Shown here: positions 1 to 5,509 of the stretch, one piece after another
Layout of the letters: each line of letters starts with the position of its first letter
How positions within the stretch are numbered: position 1 is the stretch's first letter
Virus record (IMG/VR): IMGVR_UViG_3300046804_000297
Coordinates: 1-26,324 of that record
From: a virus
DNA length: 26,324 nt
Reading direction: 5' to 3' (one strand)
Notes under the pieces: model-generated
What the model was told of the DNA's origin: nothing
Database searches by the model: none
Seen by the model: the letters and a program-made list of their open reading frames with translations, nothing else
Program-made: the position numbers and the translations under genes

Positions 1-356
1 GATACATTGATTGTCACATGACCCGAAACAACAGCGCTAACACTTGTAGCCTCTATCGCATTACCGCTAAAACTTTGACCATTGATTGAAACGCTCCAAC
101 TATCAGCAATCGGAGTACAACTACCAATACAGTTGGCAATGGTGTTATTGATTGAGACGGTGACAGTTGAGCCGTCGGCGACATTGATTCGATTATTAGC
201 GCTACCGCCTCGATAGTCGAATTGGATTGAGTCGCCCGAGATATTGCCATTTACAACCTGTTGCCAAGTATCGTCGGCGCTCGCCGAATCGGACATAGGG
301 AGCAAAGCCCACCAAAAGACCAAGGAACAGACAATTAGGACGCGCCAAACCCGCAC
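1..356 (-). CDS. Secreted protein, N-terminal part (runs off left edge)
   Basis: Reading the minus strand from a GTG at 356 gives an open frame to the window edge without a stop. The start MRVWRVLIVCSLVFWWALLP is a classic signal peptide: two arginines, a hydrophobic core, then a polar stretch ending SASA before DDTWQQ, a plausible signal peptidase I site. The mature part is rich in Ser, Thr, Asn and Gly with alternating hydrophobics (for example TVTVSINNTIANC), as in secreted beta-rich proteins. Two Cys four residues apart (CIGSC) may form a disulfide. The GTG was chosen because it yields a complete signal peptide and has AAAGGG about eight bases upstream; the ATG at 296 would remove the signal. 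It is divergent from the rest of the window. I do not recognise the family. Confidence 0.6.
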   Translation of the reverse strand, partial: MRVWRVLIVCSLVFWWALLPMSDSASADDTWQQVVNGNISGDSIQFDYRGGSANNRINVADGSTVTVSINNTIANCIGSCTPIADSWSVSINGQSFSGNAIEATSVSAVVSGHVTINV

Positions 357-401
357 TCGAGAACCCTTTGTTCGGGGTCACGCAGGACACGATTGGGGTA
401 A

Positions 402-431
402 TTGTACTTGACGGGGGTTTGATGCTAAACT
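402..431 (+). promoter_or_regulatory. Putative promoter for the rightward gene set
   Basis: TTGTAC at 402-407 and TAAACT at 426-431 are separated by 18 bases, and TGC stands directly before TAAACT as an extended -10 element. GGGGTTG follows, then GAGAGGAG before the ATG at 459. It lies in the short divergent gap between the secreted-protein gene and the first rightward gene. Confidence 0.45.
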
Positions 432-458
432 GGGGTTGTAAATAAGAGAGGAGTCAAG

Positions 459-1265
459 ATGGCGGTCACGAAGCAATTCGCGGTTGAGATTGATACCGAA
501 CTATCGAATCTTTACAACGACGAATGGACTATCAACCAAAAGATTCTTGGCTACAAAGATTCTTTAGAGTTCTATGTCAAGAATCCAAGATATGCCAGCG
601 ACAATGTTGAGCATTACCAAAAGCAGATTGAGATTCTCAAGCAGAAATTAGTTCCAATCAAAAAGCGTCAAAGAGAACTAAACGAGATTTACAACCAAGA
701 CCCATGGACTCGCGCTTACTTAGTTGTATCGAGCGACGGTCATGTTCACAAAGATATGTATTGCTCGACCTGCTTTCCGCAGACTCGTTACCAATGGTTA
801 GTTCAGTACAGCAACGACGATGAGAAAACTATCGTCGAGGATGCTGGTCAAGATGCTTGTACGGTTTGTTATCCAAGCGCTCCAGCGGAAGTCTTGAATC
901 GACCAAGCAGAATCGTTACGGCTGACAAGATTGCCAAGGCTAAAGCCAAGGAAGAGCGCGAAGCCAAGAAGATTGCTCGAATCGCTAAGGAAAAAGCAAA
1001 CGCTCCAACTGCCAGCGGTGAGCCTTTGAAGATTGTCCGTTCAATTTACAAAGACGGAAAGATTTCTTACGAATGGATAAAGACCGAGAGAACAGCGGTC
1101 ACCTACTGGTTGAACACTCAATCTTGGGCGAAGTTCTCGCCAAGAGAGCAGTACGAGTTAGATAACTTGGATTTGATTGTCAGAAACCTTGCCGAGAAGA
1201 ACGGCGTGTCATTTGAACAACAGTTGAAAATACTGAATAATAAGTTGAAGAAGAGGGGGGACTAA
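459..1265 (+). CDS. Conserved phage protein with Cys pairs
   Basis: 268 residues from ATG 459, preceded by GAGAGGAG. Residues 1-80 are helical and charged. A central segment (about 82-145) has DGHVHKDMYCSTCFP and then DACTVCYPSAP: two CxxC pairs with nearby His, as in a zinc-binding ribbon. A Lys/Ala/Glu-rich helix (about 155-185) and a helical C-terminus follow. Proteins with this CxTCFP...CxVCYPSAP arrangement are, to my recollection, widespread hypothetical proteins of actinobacterial phages; no function is known to me. It opens the rightward gene set and its stop overlaps the next start (TAATG). A nucleic-acid-binding role is possible but not shown. Confidence 0.85.
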   Translation: MAVTKQFAVEIDTELSNLYNDEWTINQKILGYKDSLEFYVKNPRYASDNVEHYQKQIEILKQKLVPIKKRQRELNEIYNQDPWTRAYLVVSSDGHVHKDMYCSTCFPQTRYQWLVQYSNDDEKTIVEDAGQDACTVCYPSAPAEVLNRPSRIVTADKIAKAKAKEEREAKKIARIAKEKANAPTASGEPLKIVRSIYKDGKISYEWIKTERTAVTYWLNTQSWAKFSPREQYELDNLDLIVRNLAEKNGVSFEQQLKILNNKLKKRGD

Positions 1266-1891
1266 TGGATTTACCAAACTTTCAAGAGTTGATAGGTCAG
1301 GAACTTCATGATGACCTCAAGCCTTATGTTGAAGAAGGCTCATTCGGCTTGATGCTTAGACACCCATTGGTTTATCAAGTGCCGTTGGGAATTACTGGTT
1401 ATGCCAACTTGTATTACGAACAGAAACTCAAAGATGTTCAGAGCGCACTTGATGGCAAAAAGTATCAAAGTTATGTGTGGCTACATGAGCGCCCATATCG
1501 ACTAGAAGCATTTAGCAATATCCAGCACTTGCTTGATGACAAAGAGTATTGGAAATTGCTCGGTGAGATTTGGGTCGATACAGAAAACGCATGGGCGAAT
1601 CTTGCGGAATGGAAAAAATACTTCCGCTCCGATAGACCTTATCGAAACTATCTGATGGATTGGGATGAGCAGTTAGCGCATCAATCTCTTGGCGATACGG
1701 TCACGGTTTATCGCGGATGTCAAAAGGGAATCAATGAGGATGGAATCTCATGGACTCTCAAGCGCGATAAGGCTGAATGGTTTGCGACACGATTTGGCAA
1801 TGAGGGCAAGGTGCTTGAAATGTCAATCAGTAAAGAGAAAATTGTCGCTGTGTTTACGGGACGGAATGAATTCGAGGCGGTGATTGTATGA
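1265..1891 (+). CDS. ADP-ribosyltransferase-like protein
   Basis: 208 residues. The C-terminal 65 residues carry the three signatures of the R-S-E class of mono-ADP-ribosyltransferases in order: VTVYRG with R150, SWT at 162-164, and ExE at 202-204 (RNEFEAV). In this class Arg contacts NAD, the Ser-Thr motif shapes the pocket and the ExE glutamate is catalytic. The segment between, AEWFATRF, fits the helix after the STS strand. The N-terminal 140 residues are helical, Trp/Tyr-rich and unrecognised. Phage enzymes of this fold, such as T4 Alt and Mod, modify host proteins such as RNA polymerase; the target here is unknown. It starts by TAATG coupling and its stop overlaps the next ATG. Unlike the second such protein at 7950 it has no HGDHDQ-type tag. 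Confidence 0.7.
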   Translation: MDLPNFQELIGQELHDDLKPYVEEGSFGLMLRHPLVYQVPLGITGYANLYYEQKLKDVQSALDGKKYQSYVWLHERPYRLEAFSNIQHLLDDKEYWKLLGEIWVDTENAWANLAEWKKYFRSDRPYRNYLMDWDEQLAHQSLGDTVTVYRGCQKGINEDGISWTLKRDKAEWFATRFGNEGKVLEMSISKEKIVAVFTGRNEFEAVIV

Positions 1892-2025
1892 AGTGTTCAA
1901 GTTGCGGAAGTCAATATCGAATTACCTTTGTCAAAGGTAGACCGTATTGCTTTCAATGCGAAGTCGATGCGTCTTTCGAGGCGTATGGATTAGTTCGACC
2001 AATTAGGAAAGAGAGGGCATCATGA
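1888..2025 (+). CDS. Small zinc-ribbon protein
   Basis: 45 residues, starting MKCSSCGSQYRI. Two CxxC knuckles (CSSC at 3-6 and CFQC at 21-24), spaced by 14 residues with the usual turn before the second, make a minimal zinc ribbon. The ATG overlaps the upstream stop as ATGA and the stop overlaps the next start, so it is translationally coupled on both sides. Such small ribbons usually bind nucleic acid or support protein contacts; the specific role is unknown. Confidence 0.65.
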   Translation: MKCSSCGSQYRITFVKGRPYCFQCEVDASFEAYGLVRPIRKERAS

Positions 2026-2189
2026 ATGAAGAGATGGGATGGATTGAATCCAGCCTTTACAAGCGCGGAGTCAAACTAACCAAGAAGGGACGCCGATGGG
2101 CTGACAATACTGAAGTGATTTTGTTCTACACGATTGTATTGCTCGCTTTCGGGGTTGTGGGGTCGATAGAGAGCGGTAGGTGGTTCTGA
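2022..2189 (+). CDS. Small single-pass membrane protein
   Basis: 55 residues: a charged N-terminus (MNEEMGWIESSLYKRGVKL and a KKGRRW patch), then one hydrophobic helix (about residues 31-48, EVILFYTIVLLAFGVVGSI) and a short tail ending ESGRWF. The basic patch before the helix predicts a cytoplasmic N-terminus. It is embedded in a chain of four overlapping small genes. A holin or other membrane-active role is possible, because a membrane-anchored lysozyme-like gene lies about 1 kb downstream, but nothing in the sequence proves it. Confidence 0.6.
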   Translation: MNEEMGWIESSLYKRGVKLTKKGRRWADNTEVILFYTIVLLAFGVVGSIESGRWF

Positions 2190-2326
2190 TGACTCTCCTA
2201 TCACGGCTACGCCTAAAAAAGCCCCTACGGGTCTCTGAAGCCTCGCTACGGGCTATAAAAAGAGCCGAGCGTGAGAAGGCGCTGGCACTTGAATCCGACA
2301 CGCTCAGGGCTAAGTTGAATAACTAA
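2189..2326 (+). CDS. Small basic hypothetical protein
   Basis: 45 residues, beginning MTLLSRLRLKKPLRVSEASL, with many Arg, Lys, Ala and Leu and no Cys; it is likely a single amphipathic helix. Its ATG overlaps the previous stop (TGATG), which is the main support for it being a gene. A promoter-like pair overlaps its 3' end and serves the next gene. No family recognised. Confidence 0.5.
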   Translation: MTLLSRLRLKKPLRVSEASLRAIKRAEREKALALESDTLRAKLNN

Positions 2327-2343
2327 CCAAGGTTTGATATACT
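2315..2343 (+). promoter_or_regulatory. Putative promoter before 2369 gene
   Basis: TTGAAT at 2315-2320 and TATACT at 2338-2343 are spaced by 17 bases, with TGA as an extended -10. GGGATTG follows, then the strong ribosome site GAGAGGAGG at 2356-2364. It overlaps the end of the preceding small gene. Confidence 0.55.
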
Positions 2344-2368
2344 GGGATTGTTCTTGAGAGGAGGACAC

Positions 2369-2782
2369 ATGACTCAGGTGGTCGAAAAGAAAAAGACTCT
2401 TGGTAAGCGTGAGTGCGCTCGCATTTACAAAGAGGCTTATGAGGCTGGCATCAAGGCTGGCAAAGAAGCAATTCCGACTCCAATGATTGTCGGACAACCA
2501 ACCACTCCACTTGGTAACGATATAGATTTCAAAAAGCAAACCTATTTCGTTTCTGAAGGTGCTTGTGGTTTTGCGTGGGTAACAATTTCTCCCGCGAGAG
2601 GTGCTTTCGTAACTTATTTGAAAAGCATCGACGCTGGTAGCAAGGGTTACTATGGTGGTTATCAGATTTGGGTTCGAGAATTCGGACAGTCGATAACTAG
2701 AAAAGAGGCGTTCGCTGGAGCGTTTGCGAAGGTTCTAAATAATTACGGAATCAGCGCGTTCGCCGAAAGTCGCCTTGACTAA
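2369..2782 (+). CDS. Conserved hypothetical phage protein
   Basis: 137 residues from ATG 2369, which follows GAGAGGAGG and a promoter. An earlier in-frame TTG at 2348 lies in the leader before the ribosome site, so I did not use it. Residues 1-40 form a Lys/Glu/Ala helix (KKKTLGKRECARIYKEAYEAG). The rest is a compact alpha/beta domain with CGFAWVTI, RGAFVTYLK and GGYQIWV, ending in a helix and SRLD. The pattern is familiar from actinobacterial phage genomes as an unnamed protein; its abundance of Tyr, Trp and Gly suggests a small binding protein. It directly precedes the structured non-coding region. Confidence 0.8.
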   Translation: MTQVVEKKKTLGKRECARIYKEAYEAGIKAGKEAIPTPMIVGQPTTPLGNDIDFKKQTYFVSEGACGFAWVTISPARGAFVTYLKSIDAGSKGYYGGYQIWVREFGQSITRKEAFAGAFAKVLNNYGISAFAESRLD

Positions 2783-3138
2783 ATAGAATCTCACCCGCTG
2801 GCAACGACTCTCTTCCGAACGGACATGAGACCCGTCAGCGGGTGAGTGCCATATCCGTCTTTCCAACCTTTCACGGATATGTGTGTGCGGTATCCTTCCT
2901 TTCGGGTACCCATAGTTGGTGGCGTTGAGCGCTGTTGCGCGTCCGTCCTCTCTCTAGCGTGATTGTTGTTCCGCCACCAACGCTCAACCCTTGACAGCAA
3001 TTCATCTTGATGATGTACCCTAATTTCCAAGGTTCGCAAAACACCTTACCTGTAAAAGTGGGGTCAGTCCGATACTGACAACATTGAAGTTCCGAAGCCA
3101 TCGGTACAAGAGATGACCGCTCCGACCATCGGAGGAAT
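2783..3138 (+). ncRNA. Non-coding stretch with nested hairpins; candidate structured RNA
   Basis: No convincing gene is present on either strand over about 350 bp. It has at least four tandem stems. CTCACCCGCTG 2790-2800 pairs perfectly with 2836-2846 (11 bp). CATATCCGT 2850-2858 pairs with 2873-2881 (9 bp). GGTATCC 2889-2895 pairs with GGGTACC 2904-2910 (7 bp, one G-U). GTTGGTGGCG 2915-2924 pairs with 2972-2981 (10 bp) and encloses GCGC-tgtt-GCGC. GTTGAGCG 2924-2931 can alternatively pair with CGCTCAAC 2981-2988. A smaller stem, GTCAGT/ACTGAC, is at 3063-3079. None has a U-run, so they are not simple terminators. Strand is assumed from the neighbours. It could be a phage small RNA, a leader of the lysozyme-like gene or a packaging/replication site; I cannot tell which. 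Confidence 0.45.
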
Positions 3139-3594
3139 ATGCGATTCTATGAAAAACTCAAAAATCCCGTTCCACACATTTACTTCATACTGGGAATAAT
3201 TCTTTTCAATCCGCTACATATTCCACCTGATACTCCCGCAGTCGCGGAAGAACCAGTAATTATGAAGCCCGTGCTTATTGAGCGCGACCCTGATATTGCT
3301 CGAGCGTATGCTAAAAAACAGATGCCAGCATGGGGTTGGAAAACAGATGCTCAATGGCAATGCCTCGATTCGCTATGGACTAAAGAATCAAACTGGCGAC
3401 CCGATGCCTATAACAAAAAAGCCGTTTATCAAGATGGCGAAAAACTTCACGCTGGTGGTATCCCACAGATTCTCGGATTAGACCCGAGCATTTCAGTTGA
3501 GGAGCAGATTCAACGCGGATTCATTTATATCGAGTCTCGTTATTCCGACCCTTGCTCGGCGTGGCGCTTTTGGAGTCGCAATTTTTGGTACTAG
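3139..3594 (+). CDS. Membrane-anchored lysozyme/transglycosylase-like protein
   Basis: 151 residues. Residues 12-27 (PHIYFILGIILFNPL) are a short hydrophobic signal-anchor; a Pro/Glu linker follows to about residue 50. The C-terminal 95 residues resemble SLT-type lysozyme domains of actinobacterial and phage proteins: ARAYAKKQMPAWGW, then LWTKESNWRPDA with E83 at the place of the catalytic glutamate, then GIPQILG and a C-terminal Trp/Tyr helix. The likely activity is cleavage of peptidoglycan glycan strands at the outer face of the membrane, for lysis or wall opening. The domain is near the minimum length for this fold. GGAGG is only three bases before the ATG. The long structured leader upstream may control it. 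Confidence 0.72.
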   Translation: MRFYEKLKNPVPHIYFILGIILFNPLHIPPDTPAVAEEPVIMKPVLIERDPDIARAYAKKQMPAWGWKTDAQWQCLDSLWTKESNWRPDAYNKKAVYQDGEKLHAGGIPQILGLDPSISVEEQIQRGFIYIESRYSDPCSAWRFWSRNFWY

Positions 3595-3603
3595 CCTTCC
3601 CGA

Positions 3604-3870
3604 ATGGCTAACCAAGATAACCACAGCAAACCTTCCGTCATAGACGATGCGCTCGCCGAAATCGGGCGCATCGCCTTTGTCGAACCCGCTATTTGTACAG
3701 GTTGGGTTCTTGTATCTGAATGGATGGGCGAGGGCGATAAGGATTACTGGACATTGACTTTAGCCGACGACCAAAATCCTGATTGGCGTCATCAAGGTTT
3801 GATTCATCATGCGATAAAAACTTGGGAGGATAACGATGATGTCGGACTCGCAGACAAACCGACCAACTAA
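3604..3870 (+). CDS. Small acidic hypothetical protein
   Basis: 88 residues, beginning MANQDNHSKP. The core ICTGWVLVSEWMGEGDKDYWTLTLADDQNPDWRH is Trp- and Asp-rich and probably a small beta-domain; a helix GLIHHAIKTW follows. It has no Cys pair or transmembrane segment. It starts nine bases after the lysozyme-like gene stops and its 3' end overlaps the next small gene by 35 bp. I recall similar unnamed proteins in actinophage genomes but know no function. Confidence 0.7.
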   Translation: MANQDNHSKPSVIDDALAEIGRIAFVEPAICTGWVLVSEWMGEGDKDYWTLTLADDQNPDWRHQGLIHHAIKTWEDNDDVGLADKPTN

Positions 3871-3973
3871 TGAAGAAGAAAGATTGAAACTTCTCAAACA
3901 ACTTATTCTTGAAAGATACGGTGAATGGGCGACACGCCCTGATGCGCGAATCAATGAATCTAAAGAATCATAA
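3836..3973 (+). CDS. Small hypothetical protein overlapping its upstream neighbour
   Basis: 45 residues from ATG 3836, or 44 from the adjacent ATG at 3839. GGAGGA at 3826-3831 gives good spacing for both. The product is charged and helical (NEEERLKLLKQLILERYGEWA). The N-terminal third overlaps the end of the preceding gene in another frame. It ends just before the -10-like element of the first WhiB gene. No family recognised. Confidence 0.55.
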   Translation: MMSDSQTNRPTNEEERLKLLKQLILERYGEWATRPDARINESKES

Positions 3974-3976
3974 AGA

Positions 3977-3982
3977 TAAAAT
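3977..3982 (+). promoter_or_regulatory. -10-like element six bases before first WhiB ATG
   Basis: TAAAAT is followed by exactly six bases and then the ATG at 3989. There is no Shine-Dalgarno sequence in between, which fits a leaderless transcript. No good -35 is visible. Confidence 0.35.
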
Positions 3983-3988
3983 TTCAAC

Positions 3989-4369
3989 ATGGGTTCATTT
4001 ATATCTCAAGCGCCATGCCGTGATGCTGACCCATGGCTCTTTGACCAATTCAATCTTGACTTGGCGCAACCCGCTCTCAATTATTGTGCGAGGTGTCCCT
4101 TTTGGAATGAGTGTGAATCTCTAGTACAGCCTAAGCCTCATTTCTATGACGGAATTGTTGGCGGAAAAGTATGGCGTAATGGACGCATAATCGCTAAGTT
4201 AGATGCCACTTCCCCTAATCGCCTTATCGTTGGAGAGGAATTGGAAATTGAAAATCATGATGCCTTGGATGTTCGAGGGAGCGAGTTGTTGGGGCTTGGA
4301 GACGGATTATTTTTTTCCCGAGAAGAATTTGATAACGGAGGAGAACAAACAAGTAAAGAGAATTTGTAA
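3989..4369 (+). CDS. WhiB-like Fe-S protein, first copy
   Basis: 126 residues. The four cysteines of a WhiB cluster-binding domain are C10 (PCRDADPWLFD), C33, C36 and C42 (YCARCPFWNEC), giving CxxCx5C. The later segment YDGIVGGKVWRNGR takes the place of the G[VI]WGG turn and basic tail. WhiB proteins carry a [4Fe-4S] cluster and bind the principal sigma factor to change promoter use; phage versions can dominate host WhiB regulation. The last 38 residues overlap the second WhiB gene in another frame and are simply its out-of-frame reading, so only residues 1 to about 75 look like the family. There is no ribosome site; TAAAAT six bases upstream suggests leaderless expression. Confidence 0.72.
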   Translation: MGSFISQAPCRDADPWLFDQFNLDLAQPALNYCARCPFWNECESLVQPKPHFYDGIVGGKVWRNGRIIAKLDATSPNRLIVGEELEIENHDALDVRGSELLGLGDGLFFSREEFDNGGEQTSKENL

Positions 4370-4523
4370 TGGATGCTATTGGAAATCAGAATGTCTGACC
4401 TATGCGTTACATTACAAAGTAGTCGGTATTTGGGGTGGAACATCAACTAAAGAACGCGACAGACTAAGAAAACAACTAAACATAATCGCCAAACCAATAA
4501 CTAACGAGAGGTATGTAGCATGA
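4257..4523 (+). CDS. WhiB-like Fe-S protein, second copy
   Basis: 88 residues from ATG 4257. It is a textbook WhiB domain: C11 (ASCWGLETDYFFPEK), C37, C40 and C46 (ICNGCYWKSEC), then GIWGG at 57-61 and a basic tail TKERDRLRKQL. It should bind a [4Fe-4S] cluster and the sigma factor region 4. The frame is open back to 4203, but the family match begins near 4257 and no good ribosome site decides the start; GGAA lies about ten bases upstream. It overlaps the first WhiB gene by about 113 bp in a +1-related frame and its stop overlaps the ssb start, so translation may depend on the upstream gene. Confidence 0.8.
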   Translation: MMPWMFEGASCWGLETDYFFPEKNLITEENKQVKRICNGCYWKSECLTYALHYKVVGIWGGTSTKERDRLRKQLNIIAKPITNERYVA

Positions 4524-4963
4524 CAGCAATAGCAATAGCAGGAAACTTAGCCAATGACCCTGAACTTCGCTTTACTCCAAACGGTAAAGCAATGGCAACA
4601 TTCACAATCATTTCATCTAAGTCAGTAAAGAAACCCGATGGCACTTGGGAAAATACCGATGTCACTCCTTGGTCAATCAAGTGTTGGAATAAACTCGCAG
4701 AGAATGTCACCGAGTCTTTGAAGAAGGGCATGGGAGTCATCATCCAAGGAACCGCAGTTTGGGAATCTTGGGACGATAAAACCACGGGAGAGAAGAAGGG
4801 TCGCATGACCGTGACCGCTTTCAATGTCGGCGTCGATTTGAAGCGCCACATAGTCAATGTAGTTGAGATACGGCGTAATGCTGAGGGCGATTCTGAGATA
4901 GACCCTTGGAGCGCCCCGACATGGAAGAAGGAACCTGAAGTTCCTGAATCATTTCCTTTCTAA
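4520..4963 (+). CDS. ssb: Single-stranded DNA-binding protein
   Basis: 147 residues. It has an OB-fold of the bacterial SSB type: AIAGNLANDPELRFTPNGKAMATFTI at the start (beta 1-2), then WENTDVTPWSIKCWNKLAENVTESLKKGMGVIIQG (beta 3, helix, beta 4), then an RMTVTAFNVGVDL strand. The Trp and Phe residues that stack on bases are kept. The C-terminal tail is acidic/proline-rich and ends ESFPF, close to the DDIPF tip that contacts partner proteins. It protects ssDNA during phage replication and repair. GAGAGG lies about nine bases before the ATG, which overlaps the stop of the second WhiB gene. Confidence 0.93.
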   Translation: MTAIAIAGNLANDPELRFTPNGKAMATFTIISSKSVKKPDGTWENTDVTPWSIKCWNKLAENVTESLKKGMGVIIQGTAVWESWDDKTTGEKKGRMTVTAFNVGVDLKRHIVNVVEIRRNAEGDSEIDPWSAPTWKKEPEVPESFPF

Positions 4964-5012
4964 CCCGCATAGGGTATTATTGGGGTTGAAAAACTCTCGA
5001 AAGGAGTTGAAA

Positions 5013-5312
5013 ATGGCTTGGACAGATTTTTTTGTAAAGGAACTTCCTAACGCAAAAACTGTGGTCTCTCCGAGTGGTCGCCCATATATTTCTATGGAGA
5101 TTGCTCCGAAAGAATATGTAGAAGTCCACATGACAACGAGCGCTCTTGAACTTCCGTTCAAAGTTATCTTCAAGCGTTTTGACCAACTAGGCGCATTACT
5201 TGAGGAACGCGAATACGCACAAGCAGGTACAAAAGATTTAGCACGGAAGTTTGCTATTGAAACAGCAAGTTTCCGTCTCAACTCTATTGAACTTGTTTTA
5301 GACGGAGAATAA
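5013..5312 (+). CDS. Hypothetical protein
   Basis: 99 residues from ATG 5013, preceded by AAAGGAG at a good distance; the upstream in-frame TTG at 4980 lies before the ribosome site and was not used. The product begins MAWTDFFVKELPNAKTV and reads like a small beta-rich domain (PYISMEIAPKEYVEVHM, FKVIFKRFDQLGALLEE) ending in a helix and a strand ELVLDGE. It lies between ssb and the portal region, so a DNA-metabolism or regulatory role is possible, but no family is recognised. Confidence 0.7.
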   Translation: MAWTDFFVKELPNAKTVVSPSGRPYISMEIAPKEYVEVHMTTSALELPFKVIFKRFDQLGALLEEREYAQAGTKDLARKFAIETASFRLNSIELVLDGE

Positions 5313-5333
5313 AAGGCAAAATTCACCTAACGC

Positions 5334-5339
5334 TATAAT
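5334..5339 (+). promoter_or_regulatory. -10 element TATAAT six bases before a GTG start
   Basis: A perfect TATAAT is followed by six bases and then GTG at 5346. No ribosome site lies between. The expected transcription start would fall on the GTG, so a leaderless mRNA is likely. No -35 consensus is visible. Confidence 0.45.
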
Positions 5340-5345
5340 CGTGAG

Positions 5346-5501
5346 GTGTACGACAACCTTTCGCCCAATCGTGAGGGAGTCGTGTCTGTCCTAGGGGCTT
5401 TTGCCATTCAGACTCATGAATTGTTTTCTGAGTTGCTGAAAGCGGGTTTCAATCAGGAACAGGCAATCGCAATCGTCGTAGGATTAGCAACCAAAGAGTA
5501 G
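5346..5501 (+). CDS. Small hypothetical protein, likely leaderless
   Basis: 51 residues from GTG 5346. The product has a helical core (SVLGAFAIQTHELFSELLKAGFNQEQAIAIVVGLATKE) that looks like two amphipathic helices joined by a turn at GFNQEQA. A second in-frame GTG at 5382 has GAGGGAG too close upstream. Nine bases separate its stop from the portal start, so it heads the head-gene transcript. No family is recognised. The regular helix pattern and the TATAAT position support it being a real gene. Confidence 0.5.
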   Translation: MYDNLSPNREGVVSVLGAFAIQTHELFSELLKAGFNQEQAIAIVVGLATKE

Positions 5502-5509
5502 AGGGTTAG

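Noticed and set aside
202-390. Minus-strand open frame with start near 390
   Set aside because: It is the wrong frame of the secreted-protein gene; the correct frame has a full signal peptide and stays open to the window edge.
2915-2988. H-type pseudoknot from the two overlapping stems
   Set aside because: The connecting loops would be zero or one base long, which is sterically impossible; I treat the stems as alternatives.
3026-3052. tRNA-like arm AAGGT-TTCGCAAAAC-ACCTT
   Set aside because: The loop is too long and no acceptor, D or anticodon arms can be built around it.
2791-3101. Minus-strand open frames in the non-coding stretch
   Set aside because: They overlap each other, have no ribosome site, and result from the inverted repeats; composition is not protein-like.
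4975-4980. TATTAT as full promoter before 5013
   Set aside because: The -10 is fair but no -35 is present at a suitable distance, so I did not list it as a separate promoter.
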